A DNA stretch of 39,186 bases from Corallococcus sp. (GCA_023663205.1 JAMPHX010000006.1:1-39186), one strand, 5' to 3'. Positions 1-7,616 are shown, numbered from the stretch's first letter. Numbers and translations: made by a program. Notes: generated by a model not told the origin, from the sequence alone.

Positions 1-1520
1 CGTACTTTGCTAATGCAGAGAAAATAGAGCAAAGTTTAATAAACGGCAGAAAAATTATCGATGATAAATTCCGTTTTGGTGATATTGAAAAAGAACATTT
101 CATTGATAATCTGAAAAAAGTAATCCTGTATAGAATTGTAGTGCCGCCGCATACCGATTTGAATCGATATTTTGAGATTATGAACGTGCGCGGCGAACAA
201 TTGGAACAGCACGATATATTGAAGGCAACGTTGATGGAACCACTCGATGAAAGGGATAGTGATGCTTTTGCAATCGTTTGGGATGCTTGTCGCGATATGA
301 CGGGCTATGTGCAGATGCATTTCCTAAAAAGATATCGGGAAACACTATTTGGCAGCGGTTGGGATTGGCTTGACCTTGATAAATACGATACGCTGTGCAA
401 TCAAGAAAACACGAATATCGAAAGCCGCACTGTTTTGGATATCATAAACGGCAATGAACTGCAACCGCATACTGACGGTGAAGATGAAACGGGTAGTCGT
501 GTTCGTTTTTATAGTATTATAGGGTTTACCCATTTTCTATTGCACGTTTTGAAAGTGTTTGCGTCAAAAGAATTGGATAAAGACGGCTATCAGATTCCAG
601 ACTTGCTTGACGATAAAAAGTTGCTGGATACTTTCAATTCTGTTATAGAGAGCGGAAAACAAAACGGCGCAAAAATCGGCAAAAAAGATTTCTCGTTATC
701 GTTCATAAAATGCTTGCTCAAATGCAGGTTTTTATTCGATAAATATATTATTAAACGTGAATATAAAAACGAAGACGAAAACGGCGATTGGAGTTTGAAA
801 GAACTTGGAAATAATGCAGGGAAAGCCCAATACACAAATACGAAAATTAAAAACAAATGGGAGCAAAGCAAAACATACGTAGCACATGGCAATGAAAGAC
901 ACGATAATATTTTGATGCTACAATCTTGCTTGCGTGTTTCGGATACATCGCCAAAAATCATGCATTGGATTACGGTAACACTGAAATGGTTGTATGTGAA
1001 TTATCCTGTTGATAAGCCTGCAAATTTGGAGTTCGTAATTGAAAATTATGTGCAAAAGCGAATAAAAAAAGATTACCAAAAATTTGAAGAAAAGAAATTT
1101 GCACTTGGCGTAGCTACTCCCCATCTTTTTTTCAATTATTTAGATTACTTGCTTTGGAAAGACCGTACAAACGAAAGATATAAACATTTACATTTTGCGG
1201 ATTTTGTTTTTGAATTTCGAAATTCCGTAGAGCATTGGTATCCACAGCATCCTTCTAAACAATCATTTGCTAAATGGGATGACTTTGATGGGTTTGGAAA
1301 TCTTTGTATCATACAACGCAATATAAATTCCAAGTTCTCAAATTTGAGCCCGGCATCCAAAAAGAACACCTACGGTCAAATGATTGAAAAAGGCAGTTTG
1401 AAGTTGCGTTTAATGAGTGATTGTACAGAAGATGATGACGAATGGAAAAATACGAAATGTGCTAAACACGAAAAAGAAATGCTGAATTTGTTGCGAACTG
1501 TATGCAATCTACCTTATTGA
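1..1520 (+). CDS. DUF262-DUF1524 (GmrSD-like) nuclease, 3' part
   Basis: The reading frame is already open at base 3, so the start lies outside the window; 505 residues are visible. Near visible residues 50-75 is the DUF262 signature (YFEIMNVRGEQLEQHDILKA), the part of the family linked to nucleotide binding and hydrolysis. Near the C-terminus (about 1222-1251) is SVEHWYPQHP, followed by a conserved tryptophan, FGNLCII and NSKFSNLSP. This matches the DUF1524 HNH-type nuclease core, with the histidine of EHWYPQ as the likely catalytic residue. Fusions of these two domains are known from GmrSD-type modification-dependent restriction enzymes and related anti-phage nucleases. No modification or partner gene is visible downstream, only two very small genes. 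The domain assignment is by motif; the DNA target is unknown. Confidence 0.82.
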   Translation, partial: YFANAEKIEQSLINGRKIIDDKFRFGDIEKEHFIDNLKKVILYRIVVPPHTDLNRYFEIMNVRGEQLEQHDILKATLMEPLDERDSDAFAIVWDACRDMTGYVQMHFLKRYRETLFGSGWDWLDLDKYDTLCNQENTNIESRTVLDIINGNELQPHTDGEDETGSRVRFYSIIGFTHFLLHVLKVFASKELDKDGYQIPDLLDDKKLLDTFNSVIESGKQNGAKIGKKDFSLSFIKCLLKCRFLFDKYIIKREYKNEDENGDWSLKELGNNAGKAQYTNTKIKNKWEQSKTYVAHGNERHDNILMLQSCLRVSDTSPKIMHWITVTLKWLYVNYPVDKPANLEFVIENYVQKRIKKDYQKFEEKKFALGVATPHLFFNYLDYLLWKDRTNERYKHLHFADFVFEFRNSVEHWYPQHPSKQSFAKWDDFDGFGNLCIIQRNINSKFSNLSPASKKNTYGQMIEKGSLKLRLMSDCTEDDDEWKNTKCAKHEKEMLNLLRTVCNLPY

Positions 1521-1542
1521 CCCATAATTGGGACAAGCAATA

Positions 1543-1551
1543 TGTTATAAT
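1543..1551 (+). promoter_or_regulatory. Extended -10 promoter
   Basis: TGTTATAAT is a perfect extended -10 element lying 29 bases before the 55-residue gene. No good -35 hexamer is seen at normal spacing, as is common for extended -10 promoters. It suggests that the small genes have their own promoter apart from the nuclease gene. Confidence 0.5.
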
Positions 1552-1580
1552 CATTACAACAACCAAAAGGAGATAAAATT

Positions 1581-1748
1581 ATGGCAAAACAATGGCTTAT
1601 TAGGTACTATCTAACGGAAAATGCTTATAAAGCAGGAATTCCTGCTTTTACGGAAACTATCGGCGGCGATAGGAACTTCGTTACAAATTGGGCGCAGAAC
1701 AAACTGAAAAACTCTCAATTCAAATTTTACGACTTGGTTGAGAAATAA
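1581..1748 (+). CDS. Hypothetical small protein, 55 aa
   Basis: A 55-residue open frame beginning MAKQWLIRYYLTENAYKAG, with AAGGAG eight bases before the ATG. I recognise no family. It is basic and aromatic-rich, with no signal peptide or membrane segment and no cysteines. The recurring Trp/Tyr/Phe and the central AFTETIGGDRNFVTNWAQNK suggest a compact folded domain. It stands just upstream of the Cys-rich gene and behind its own promoter. The ribosome binding site supports a real gene; function is unknown. Confidence 0.6.
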   Translation: MAKQWLIRYYLTENAYKAGIPAFTETIGGDRNFVTNWAQNKLKNSQFKFYDLVEK

Positions 1749-1766
1749 AATAAGTAGAAAAGATTT

Positions 1767-1955
1767 ATGAGCAGTCTTTCAAAAACAAATAAATACTGCT
1801 GCACGTGTCAGCATTTCGGTGGTAAAGCGCAGTTGAAAGGAAGCATCGTCGAATATGAAAACGGTATGCACATTTGCAAGATAAGTAGTCGCGGAAACTG
1901 CGGACAATCTGCAATGGCATCGGCTTGTTCTAAATGGGAAGAACGTAAAAACTAA
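1767..1955 (+). CDS. Cysteine-rich mini-protein, 62 aa
   Basis: It encodes 62 residues with cysteines arranged CCTC, then single cysteines in HICK, NCGQ and ACSKW near the C-terminus. The pattern suggests a small metal-binding domain. It starts 18 bases after the 55-residue gene and probably shares its transcript, although the site before its ATG is weak (AGAAAAGATTT). A protein of similar size and opening (CNDCQF compared with CCTCQHF) is encoded at 35543-35749, so the two may be distant relatives. I do not recognise a named family. Confidence 0.55.
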   Translation: MSSLSKTNKYCCTCQHFGGKAQLKGSIVEYENGMHICKISSRGNCGQSAMASACSKWEERKN

Positions 1956-1974
1956 TATAAAATTATTACATAGC

Positions 1975-2008
1975 AATAGCCCCGACTTTTTACAAAGCCG
2001 AGGCTATT
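1975..2008. terminator. Hairpin between convergent genes
   Basis: AATAGCC pairs with GGCTATT (7 bp), with further partial pairing inside the loop. It separates the plus-strand small genes from the minus-strand pseudogene. The T-rich stretch after it is poor on both strands, so termination efficiency is uncertain. Confidence 0.45.
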
Positions 2009-2055
2009 CGTTTATATAGGGCATAAAGTTTATATTAAGCATAAATTGCGGTATA

Positions 2056-2627
2056 TCATTGACGCATTTTCGTAAAGTATTCGTAAACGGTAGATTGCAC
2101 ACGTTCGAGTATTCGTCCTATTTCGGGATAACTCAATCCGGCAATACGACATTCACGCGCAAGTTTCATATTGTCGGTAATTAAGGCTTTTGACAATATT
2201 GTCATATACGGTATAATCTTGTTCGACTTCTTCCTTTTTTTCGATAGACGGTTCATTTACAGGCATTAAATCTTCAAGACTTGTACTGCGATAATAATCG
2301 CTTGTCTTACGGTTTATAGGTTTCATCATTTTCTTTATAGAAATAAGGCTTATTGTCATTGATTTCCCTTTGCCGTTATAACCGAGAATATCGTTCAAAT
2401 GCTCTCCATAATGCTCGCAGAGATACAATGCATATTCCTGTACCAAATCGTAACCATCGATTCTGCATATAAATCGGCATATATTTTCTGCATACGAGTT
2501 TCCATATAACTTATAAGATAGCGCACTTGGGTATACATTCCGACATGGCAAGCACATTGTCGGGAGAGATTACCTCTTGCATAACGTAGAAGTTGAGATA
2601 TCTTTTGGTTTTGTTTACTTGTTTCAT
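2056..2627 (-). pseudogene. Frameshifted HTH (sigma-like) protein gene
   Basis: Translation from the ATG at 2627 has a good GGAGG ten bases upstream and opens MKQVNKTKRYLNFYVMQEV. The protein continues in three successive frames. One shift lies near 2520, between the frame ending PKCAIL and the frame with SYKLYGNSYAENICRF. A second lies near 2190, at an AAAA run (coding sense), before KALITDNMKLARECR. Rejoined, the product would be about 190 residues. It ends in a helix-turn-helix-like stretch, ARECRIAGLSYPEIGRILE, resembling sigma region 4 or a phage/ICE regulator. The family is not certain. Two shifts in one gene argue for decay rather than programmed frameshifting. Confidence 0.6.
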
Positions 2628-2731
2628 TTGGGATATACCTCCGAGATGTTTAATTTTGTCTTTTCGGCAACAACCGGAAGTGGCGCGGGAAAAAGACATA
2701 GTCTTGCTCTTTACGGGCGAGAACACGGAAG

Positions 2732-3001
2732 TCAACGAGAGAGGAACAAATTGGTGCATGAAGCGCCTGACAGATTTTTGCTGTTAAGCGTTATTTCTTT
2801 TACTATTAAAATTTTCAGTGCCGATTTGTTTCCGTTGACTTGCGCTTTTATCTGTATACGACCAACCGCCGAAAAGACAAGATATCTCGGAACACACAAA
2901 AAGCGGAATCCGTTGTTTAGAAATCCGCTTTTGACTTTACATCGAATTTTAGATGTTTCAATGCTTATTGGGGTTTTTATTGTGTTCATTTTAACGCTCA
3001 T
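2732..3001 (-). CDS. Hypothetical protein, about 89 aa
   Basis: An open frame whose composition looks coding (FLNNGFRFLCVPRYLVFSAV, then GRIQIKAQVNGNKSALKILI). It lies just upstream of the broken HTH gene on the same strand. The start is unclear: ATGs at 3037, 3001 and 2989 are possible and none has a strong ribosome binding site. An overlapping plus-strand frame of similar length exists but has no convincing start. No family recognised; it may be a further fragment of a decayed mobile element. Confidence 0.35.
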   Translation of the reverse strand: MSVKMNTIKTPISIETSKIRCKVKSGFLNNGFRFLCVPRYLVFSAVGRIQIKAQVNGNKSALKILIVKEITLNSKNLSGASCTNLFLSR

Positions 3002-3120
3002 ACCCTGTTGAAGTTTTCTGCAAGACCCAATAAACAAATGATAGAGAAGTTATCGGTAGTCAAATATAGTTAACTGCCGTTACGTATGCTATTGGAAAAT
3101 ATATTTTGACACAATAAAAA

Positions 3121-3151
3121 GCCCCCTCAAAAGGTTCTGTCTTTGAGGGTG
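3121..3151 (-). terminator. Terminator of the zinc-ribbon mini-gene
   Basis: On the minus strand, GCACCCTCAAA pairs with TTTGAGGG plus GC across a 10-base loop and is followed by CTTTTTATT. It lies 38 bases beyond the stop of the small zinc-ribbon gene. Confidence 0.65.
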
Positions 3152-3188
3152 CTTATTTTTAATATCGGCATTGTGGGCGGACGCGTAT

Positions 3189-3335
3189 TTACGACAAATA
3201 CGCGATGTCGCCTCCGCAGCTTTCACAGACAAATGCCGATTTGTCCGCGCAGGAAGGGCAAACCGTCTGTCTGCACTTGGTGCATATACAGTAGTCGTCG
3301 TTTGTTATGCCGTTGTGACAAGAATTACATTCCAT
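3189..3335 (-). CDS. Small zinc-ribbon protein, 48 aa
   Basis: A 48-residue minus-strand frame with GGAGAG before the ATG. Cysteines occur in four CxxC-like pairs: CNSC, CICTKC, CPSC and CESC. This is the layout of two zinc knuckles, or of a zinc ribbon with extra ligands. There is no signal peptide or membrane segment. It has its own terminator. Because it is short it is easily missed in annotation, and two plus-strand frames overlapping it are shadows. Its role is unknown; such mini-proteins are often nucleic-acid or protein adaptors, but that is inference. Confidence 0.65.
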   Translation of the reverse strand: MECNSCHNGITNDDYCICTKCRQTVCPSCADKSAFVCESCGGDIAYLS

Positions 3336-3573
3336 TTTTATCACTCTCCTTTACGCGAATTTTTCCCCGTTGAATTCATTACTAAACTTGCGCGAAAAAA
3401 TATTTTCAAACTTTTCTTTTGGCACGGCAAAGTGCCGTTTTTTGAATATCAATTATTAGTATTTTTTATCAATTTTCAACAACTATCGACAAAATTTAAC
3501 AACTTGTAATAATGAAAAAAATCACGGTTTTTTATTTGGTAAATCTATTGCATTTTTTTTATCTTACTGCTAT

Positions 3574-3625
3574 TATAATACAACATCTTGTGTTTTTAAT
3601 TTTACCTAAACACAATATATAGTAT
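3574..3625 (+). promoter_or_regulatory. nrdD promoter with NrdR box(es)
   Basis: TATAAT at 3574-3579 is a good -10. At 3610-3625, ACACAATATATAGTAT fits the NrdR-box consensus (acaCwAtATaTwGtgt) at all but one or two positions. A degenerate partner, ACAACATCTTGTGT, is centred about 30-31 bp upstream, the usual three-turn spacing of NrdR box pairs. NrdR, a zinc-finger/ATP-cone repressor, controls ribonucleotide reductase operons in most bacteria, so repression of nrdD-nrdG-dut is expected. The downstream box is convincing; the upstream one is weak. Confidence 0.6.
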
Positions 3626-3681
3626 GTATGGCATAGCGTTATGCGTGTAATAACATAATGATTGCCGACGGGGAGGAGCAA

Positions 3682-5799
3682 ATGAAGTATATAATCAAAA
3701 AAGACGGAACCAAGGAAGAATACAATGTACAAAAAGTAATTTCCGCAATCAAAAAATCTGCGGAAAGAGTTCTTGTGCAGTTTGCCGAAGAAGAATTACA
3801 ATCCATTTGCTCGATTGTCGACGGTAAGGTTGAGACAATGAACGGCGACGTGCATATTTCGCAAATGCACAATATTGTCGAAAGCGCGCTTGAACAGGTG
3901 CGTCCCGAAGTTGCCAAGAGTTACCGCGACTACCGCAACTACAAACAGGATTTTGTACATATGCTTGACGACGTTTACAAAAAGAGCCAAGCCATTATGT
4001 ACATAGGCGACAAGGAAAACAGCAACGCGGATAGCGCGCTTGTTTCCACCAAACGCAGTTTGATATTCAACCAACTTAACAAGGAGTTGTATCAAAAGTT
4101 TTTCCTTACCACAAGCGAATTGCAGGCTTGCCGTGAAGGTTACATCTACATTCACGATATGTCGGCGCGCCGCGACACGATGAACTGTTGTTTGTTCAAC
4201 GTGCCGGAAGTAATGAAGGGCGGTTTTGAAATGGGTAACATTTGGTACAACGAACCCAAGACGCTGGACGTTGCCTTTGACGTGGTGGGAGATATCGTGC
4301 TGTCTGCCGCAAGCCAGCAGTACGGCGGGTTTACGCTTCCCGAAGTGGACAAGATGTTGGAAGTTTACGCGGAGAAATCCTACAAGATTTACCTTGAAAA
4401 ATACAAAAAATTGGGGCTTGACGAGCAAAAGGCGGAAAAAGCGGCTATGGACGATATCAAAGACGATATGCGCCAAGGTTTCCAAGGCTGGGAATACAAG
4501 TTCAACACCGTAGCGTCCAGCCGCGGCGACTACCCGTTTATTTCGGTAACGGCAGGGCTATCCACAAGCAAATTCGGCAAACTTGCCGCCATAACAATGC
4601 TTGAAGTACGCAAAAACGGTCAAGGCAAAAAGGAATGCAAAAAGCCCGTTCTGTTCCCCAAAATCATTTTCCTTTACGACGAAAATCTGCACGGCGCCGG
4701 CAAAATAAACGAGGACGTATTCGAAGCGGGCATAGAGTGCAGCAGCAAAACAATGTACCCCGATTGGCTGAGTCTTACGGGCGAAGGCTATGTGGCTTCT
4801 ATGTACAAAAAATACGGTGCGGTAATAAGCCCCATGGGCTGCCGTGCGTTTCTTTCGCCTTGGTACGAACGCGGCGGAATGACTCCGGCGGACGACGAAG
4901 ATAAGCCTGTATTTGTAGGCAGATTCAATATAGGTGCAATAAGTTTGCACCTTCCAATGATTTTGGCAAAATCCCGCAGAGAAAGCAAGGATTTTTACGA
5001 AGTGCTGGATTACTATATGGAACTTATACGCGGACTTCACAAGCGCACCTACAACTATCTCGGCGAATTCCGCGCGTCGACCAATCCGCTTGCTTACTGC
5101 GAAGGCGGTTTTTACGGCGGACATTTGAAGCATACAGACAAAATCAAACCTCTGCTCAAAACCGCAACGGCGTCCTTCGGTATCACCGCGCTCAACGAAT
5201 TGCAGGAATTGTACAACGGTAAGTCGCTTGTAGAAGACGGCGAATTTGCTTTGGAAGTAATGCGTTACATCAACAAAAAGGTTGCGCAGTTCAAGGAAGA
5301 AGACGGACACTTGTATGCAATTTACGGAACCCCTGCGGAGAATCTGTGCGGTTTGCAAATAGAACAATTCCGCAAAGAATACGGCATAATCGAAAAGGTT
5401 TCCGATAGACCTTACGTTTCCAACAGTTTCCATTGCCACGTATCGGAAGATATTTCTCCCATACAAAAGCAGGATTTGGAAGGACGTTTTTGGGAACTTC
5501 TGAACGGCGGAAAGATTCAGTACGTCAAGTACCCGATAGATTACAACATGGACGCAATCAAGACGCTTGTAAGACGCGCTATGGGCAAAGGCTTTTACGA
5601 AGGAGTAAATTTGTCGCTTGCCTACTGCGACGACTGCGGACATCAGGAATTGGAAATGGACGTTTGCCCCGTTTGCGGAAGCAAAAACCTTACCAAAATA
5701 GAGCGTATGAACGGCTACCTTTCCTATTCCAGAGTCAAAGGCGACACAAGATTGAACGCCGCAAAAATGGCGGAAATAGCAGACAGAAAGAGTATGTAA
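3682..5799 (+). CDS. nrdD: Anaerobic ribonucleoside-triphosphate reductase (class III)
   Basis: It reduces ribonucleoside triphosphates to dNTPs using a glycyl radical and is oxygen sensitive, giving the anaerobic dNTP supply. The 705-residue protein has an N-terminal ATP-cone (about residues 1-95, from KYIIKKDGTKEEYNVQKV), which is the allosteric site. The catalytic ten-stranded barrel includes MGCRAFLSPW, whose cysteine is the likely thiyl site. A C-terminal zinc site follows (CDDC then CPVC), then the glycyl-radical motif RVKGDTRLNAAKMAEI. That motif variant belongs to the NrdD subgroup with RLN..KMAEI rather than the E. coli RVCGYL form. I chose the ATG at 3682 because GGGGAGGAG lies just before it; an in-frame ATG at 3658 has no such site. 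nrdG follows 12 bases later. Confidence 0.95.
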   Translation: MKYIIKKDGTKEEYNVQKVISAIKKSAERVLVQFAEEELQSICSIVDGKVETMNGDVHISQMHNIVESALEQVRPEVAKSYRDYRNYKQDFVHMLDDVYKKSQAIMYIGDKENSNADSALVSTKRSLIFNQLNKELYQKFFLTTSELQACREGYIYIHDMSARRDTMNCCLFNVPEVMKGGFEMGNIWYNEPKTLDVAFDVVGDIVLSAASQQYGGFTLPEVDKMLEVYAEKSYKIYLEKYKKLGLDEQKAEKAAMDDIKDDMRQGFQGWEYKFNTVASSRGDYPFISVTAGLSTSKFGKLAAITMLEVRKNGQGKKECKKPVLFPKIIFLYDENLHGAGKINEDVFEAGIECSSKTMYPDWLSLTGEGYVASMYKKYGAVISPMGCRAFLSPWYERGGMTPADDEDKPVFVGRFNIGAISLHLPMILAKSRRESKDFYEVLDYYMELIRGLHKRTYNYLGEFRASTNPLAYCEGGFYGGHLKHTDKIKPLLKTATASFGITALNELQELYNGKSLVEDGEFALEVMRYINKKVAQFKEEDGHLYAIYGTPAENLCGLQIEQFRKEYGIIEKVSDRPYVSNSFHCHVSEDISPIQKQDLEGRFWELLNGGKIQYVKYPIDYNMDAIKTLVRRAMGKGFYEGVNLSLAYCDDCGHQELEMDVCPVCGSKNLTKIERMNGYLSYSRVKGDTRLNAAKMAEIADRKSM

Positions 5800-5811
5800 A
5801 GCGGGTGGAAT

Positions 5812-6309
5812 ATGAACTATCACAACATAACCAAAGACGATATGCTAAACGGCGAGGGTTTGCGCGTAGTGCTGTGGGTTTCGGGCTGCGACCATCATTG
5901 TCCCGACTGCCAAAACCCCGTCACGTGGGACGCCCAAGGCGGTTTGCCTTTTGACGATGACGCCAAACGCGAAATTTTTGACGAACTGCAAAAGGATTAC
6001 GTATCGGGGTTGACGCTTTCGGGCGGCGACCCGCTGTTTCACGGCAACAGACCTGCCGTCACGGAATTTGCCAAGGAAGTAAAACAAAAGTTTCCCGACA
6101 AAACCATCTGGCTGTATACCGGCTACATCTGGGGGCTTGTCAAAGACCTTGAAATAATGAAATACATAGACGTAGTTGTAGACGGACGGTTTGACAAAAA
6201 TTTATTTGACAAAAAGTTGCATTGGGTGGGAAGTTCCAATCAACGCGTTATAGATTGTCAAAAAAGTCTTGAACAGGACAAAATAGTGTTGCATTGCGAG
6301 ATAAAATGA
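5812..6309 (+). CDS. nrdG: Anaerobic NTP reductase-activating protein (radical SAM)
   Basis: This is the partner enzyme that uses S-adenosylmethionine and a [4Fe-4S] cluster to create the glycyl radical on NrdD. The cluster motif is SGCDHHCPDCQNP (CxxxCxxC), near residue 25, and is followed by the glycine-rich SAM-binding stretch LSGGDPLF. At 165 residues it has normal family length. GGTGG stands just before the ATG. It lies 12 bases after nrdD and its stop overlaps the start of dut (ATGA), so the three genes form one operon. Confidence 0.95.
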   Translation: MNYHNITKDDMLNGEGLRVVLWVSGCDHHCPDCQNPVTWDAQGGLPFDDDAKREIFDELQKDYVSGLTLSGGDPLFHGNRPAVTEFAKEVKQKFPDKTIWLYTGYIWGLVKDLEIMKYIDVVVDGRFDKNLFDKKLHWVGSSNQRVIDCQKSLEQDKIVLHCEIK

Positions 6310-6797
6310 GAACAACCGCTAAATTTGAAAAAGTAAGCAAAAACCAATATATAGAGGCGTGCGGTCGTCTCGATGCCTGCAATATTTACGACAGTATAAC
6401 TCTCCCCAAACGCGCTACTGCGGCAAGCGCGGGGTACGATTTTTTTGCGCCGTACGAGTTTACATTGCAGGCGGGCGAAACGGTAACCGTTCCGACGGGT
6501 ATACGTGCGCTTATGCCGAGTAATTGGGTGCTGTTGATATATCCGCGCAGCGGACTGGGTTTCAAATACCGTTTGAAACTTAACAATACGGTAGGCGTCA
6601 TAGACGCGGATTACAGCAATTCCGACAACGAAGGGCACATATTCGTGCGCATTACCAACGAAGGCGACAAGCCGCTTACCGTAGCGCAAAATACGGGATT
6701 TGCCCAAGGTATTTTTACTCAATACTTTTTGACTGAGGACGACGACGCTACGGATTTGCGCAACGGCGGACTCGGCAGTACCACCAAATGCTCCTAA
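6306..6797 (+). CDS. dut: dUTP diphosphatase (trimeric dUTPase)
   Basis: It hydrolyses dUTP to dUMP and pyrophosphate, keeping uracil out of DNA and feeding thymidylate synthesis. The 163-residue protein carries the five dUTPase motifs in order: ASAGYDFFAP, PRSGLGFK, GVIDADY, AQNTGFAQGIF and the C-terminal RNGGLGSTTK that closes over the active site. A short insert (SNSDNEGHI) follows motif III, where the usual form runs straight into the next strand. The ATG overlaps the nrdG stop by four bases, suggesting coupled translation; a TTG twelve bases earlier is less likely. Its pairing with nrdD/nrdG makes sense as a dNTP-quality unit. Confidence 0.93.
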   Translation: MRTTAKFEKVSKNQYIEACGRLDACNIYDSITLPKRATAASAGYDFFAPYEFTLQAGETVTVPTGIRALMPSNWVLLIYPRSGLGFKYRLKLNNTVGVIDADYSNSDNEGHIFVRITNEGDKPLTVAQNTGFAQGIFTQYFLTEDDDATDLRNGGLGSTTKCS

Positions 6798-6809
6798 TAT
6801 GGATATAAA

Positions 6810-6916
6810 TTAGATGTATGCAAAGTCTTTGTCTTGATTGTATAAAGACTTTGTTTTGTACTCCCATACGCACGCCGAGCGGCAAGTCAATCGCCCTTTC
6901 GGATATTGGCAATAGG
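6810..6916 (+). repeat. Left arm of 107-bp inverted repeat
   Basis: This segment is the reverse complement of 7510-7616 with 7 mismatches in 107 bases. It begins TTAGATGTATGCAAAG and ends in CAATAGG. It contains a nested perfect 10-bp hairpin and a short open frame. The arm begins 13 bases after the dut stop codon and ends 8 bases before the start of the enclosed membrane-protein gene. Confidence 0.9.
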
Positions 6917-6928
6917 ATTGATATATGA
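6818..6928 (+). CDS. Short ORF inside left repeat arm, 36 aa
   Basis: The frame opens MQSLCLDCIKTLFCTPIRTP and ends exactly on the start of the next gene (ATGA overlap), which would couple translation. The right arm encodes almost the same N-terminus on the opposite strand. The first ten codons double as the dut terminator hairpin, and no ribosome binding site is evident, so it may not be translated. Differences between arms fall both in silent and in amino-acid-changing positions. Confidence 0.3.
   Translation: MQSLCLDCIKTLFCTPIRTPSGKSIALSDIGNRIDI
6821..6857 (+). terminator. Hairpin after dut
   Basis: CAAAGTCTTT (6821-6830) pairs perfectly with AAAGACTTTG (6844-6853), followed by TTTT. It is a plausible terminator for the nrdD-nrdG-dut transcript. 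The same hairpin occurs in the right repeat arm at 7573-7605. Confidence 0.6.
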
Positions 6929-7374
6929 AATTGTGGTGTTACAAAAAATCTATTATAGCGTTGTACACGCTATTGACGGTTTTAGCGTTTGTATTGACGG
7001 TGTGTTTGTTTATATTCGACGACGTAAGCAACAACATATTGTGGGCAATTTTGATTGTTTTTGCGACGGTAATTGCTTCTATACAATGCGTATATATGTA
7101 TTGTTACGTATTGATAACGGAGGACGAAATTATCTTAAAAGGTCTTTTCGGTACTATTGTCAGTTTAAAAATCGCCGATTGTGTGGTTTACAGAACGGAA
7201 TTGGCTACAATGGGTACATACGGCGGTATAAACTATAGATTGTGTATTTACGACAAAAACAATATTGTACCTTTTTCCTGCGGGTATCAAAACAGCAAAA
7301 AATATAACCGTATTCAATTGATAGATACTACCGAAAACTATCGGTGGATAGAAAGCGTATTGGAATGGAAGTAA
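6925..7374 (+). CDS. Small membrane protein with PH-like domain
   Basis: The 149-residue product has two hydrophobic helices (about residues 9-30 and 38-60), then a soluble beta-rich part. YVLITEDEIILKGLFGTIVS resembles the opening strands of bacterial PH-like or YcxB-like domains. The topology predicts an inner-membrane hairpin with a cytoplasmic C-terminal domain. The ribosome binding site is weak (AGGATTGAT), and the start overlaps the stop of the 36-residue frame in the left repeat arm. It is the only substantial gene between the two inverted repeat arms and is followed by a strong terminator. No specific function can be assigned. Confidence 0.65.
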   Translation: MKLWCYKKSIIALYTLLTVLAFVLTVCLFIFDDVSNNILWAILIVFATVIASIQCVYMYCYVLITEDEIILKGLFGTIVSLKIADCVVYRTELATMGTYGGINYRLCIYDKNNIVPFSCGYQNSKKYNRIQLIDTTENYRWIESVLEWK

Positions 7375-7383
7375 AGGAGATGT

Positions 7384-7608
7384 TTAAGTAATATTTTGCG
7401 CGAACCGAAAAGCGTTCGCGCATTTTTTACGGTCAAAATTTTCATTTGTTGGTTGTAATTCAAACTTTCGGTTAATTAGGCGTTGCAATGTTGTCGTAAA
7501 ACTTACAGACCTTTTACCGATATCCGAAAGCGCGATTAACTTGCCGCTCGACGTGCGTATGGGAGTAAAAAACAAAGTCTTTATACAATCAAGACAAAGA
7601 CTTTGCAT
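7384..7608 (-). CDS. ORF starting in right repeat arm, 74 aa
   Basis: It opens MQSLCLDCIKTLFFTPIRTS on the minus strand, mirroring the short frame in the left arm, and then runs on for about 40 residues of unique sequence (FELQPTNENFDRKKCANAF). It overlaps the terminator of the membrane-protein gene at its 3' end. The N-terminus includes a CxxC. No ribosome binding site is clear. It may be the longer, original version of a repeat-borne gene, or chance. Confidence 0.3.
   Translation of the reverse strand: MQSLCLDCIKTLFFTPIRTSSGKLIALSDIGKRSVSFTTTLQRLINRKFELQPTNENFDRKKCANAFRFAQNIT
7397..7428 (+). terminator. Strong terminator after membrane gene
   Basis: TGCGCGAAC pairs with GTTCGCGCA (9 bp, 8-base loop) and is followed by TTTTTT. 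It lies between the enclosed gene and the right repeat arm. Confidence 0.9.
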
Positions 7609-7616
7609 ACATCTAA
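7510..7616 (-). repeat. Right arm of 107-bp inverted repeat
   Basis: Reverse complement of 6810-6916 (100 of 107 positions match). It includes the same 10-bp hairpin (7573-7582 with 7596-7605). About 590 bp lie between the arms. No transposase and no obvious target duplication are seen outside the arms. Confidence 0.9.

Noticed and set aside
2577..3011. Plus-strand 144-codon frame
   Set aside because: It overlaps a minus-strand gene start with a real ribosome site and shows no family pattern.
4558..5823. Long minus-strand frame opposite nrdD (and similar frames opposite gyrB, gyrA and the lipoprotein gene)
   Set aside because: Composition is rich in Phe, Val, Cys and His as expected of antisense shadows; no start signals and no known motifs.
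6810..7616. Insertion sequence
   Set aside because: The enclosed gene is a membrane protein with no transposase motif, and no target-site duplication is evident outside the arms.
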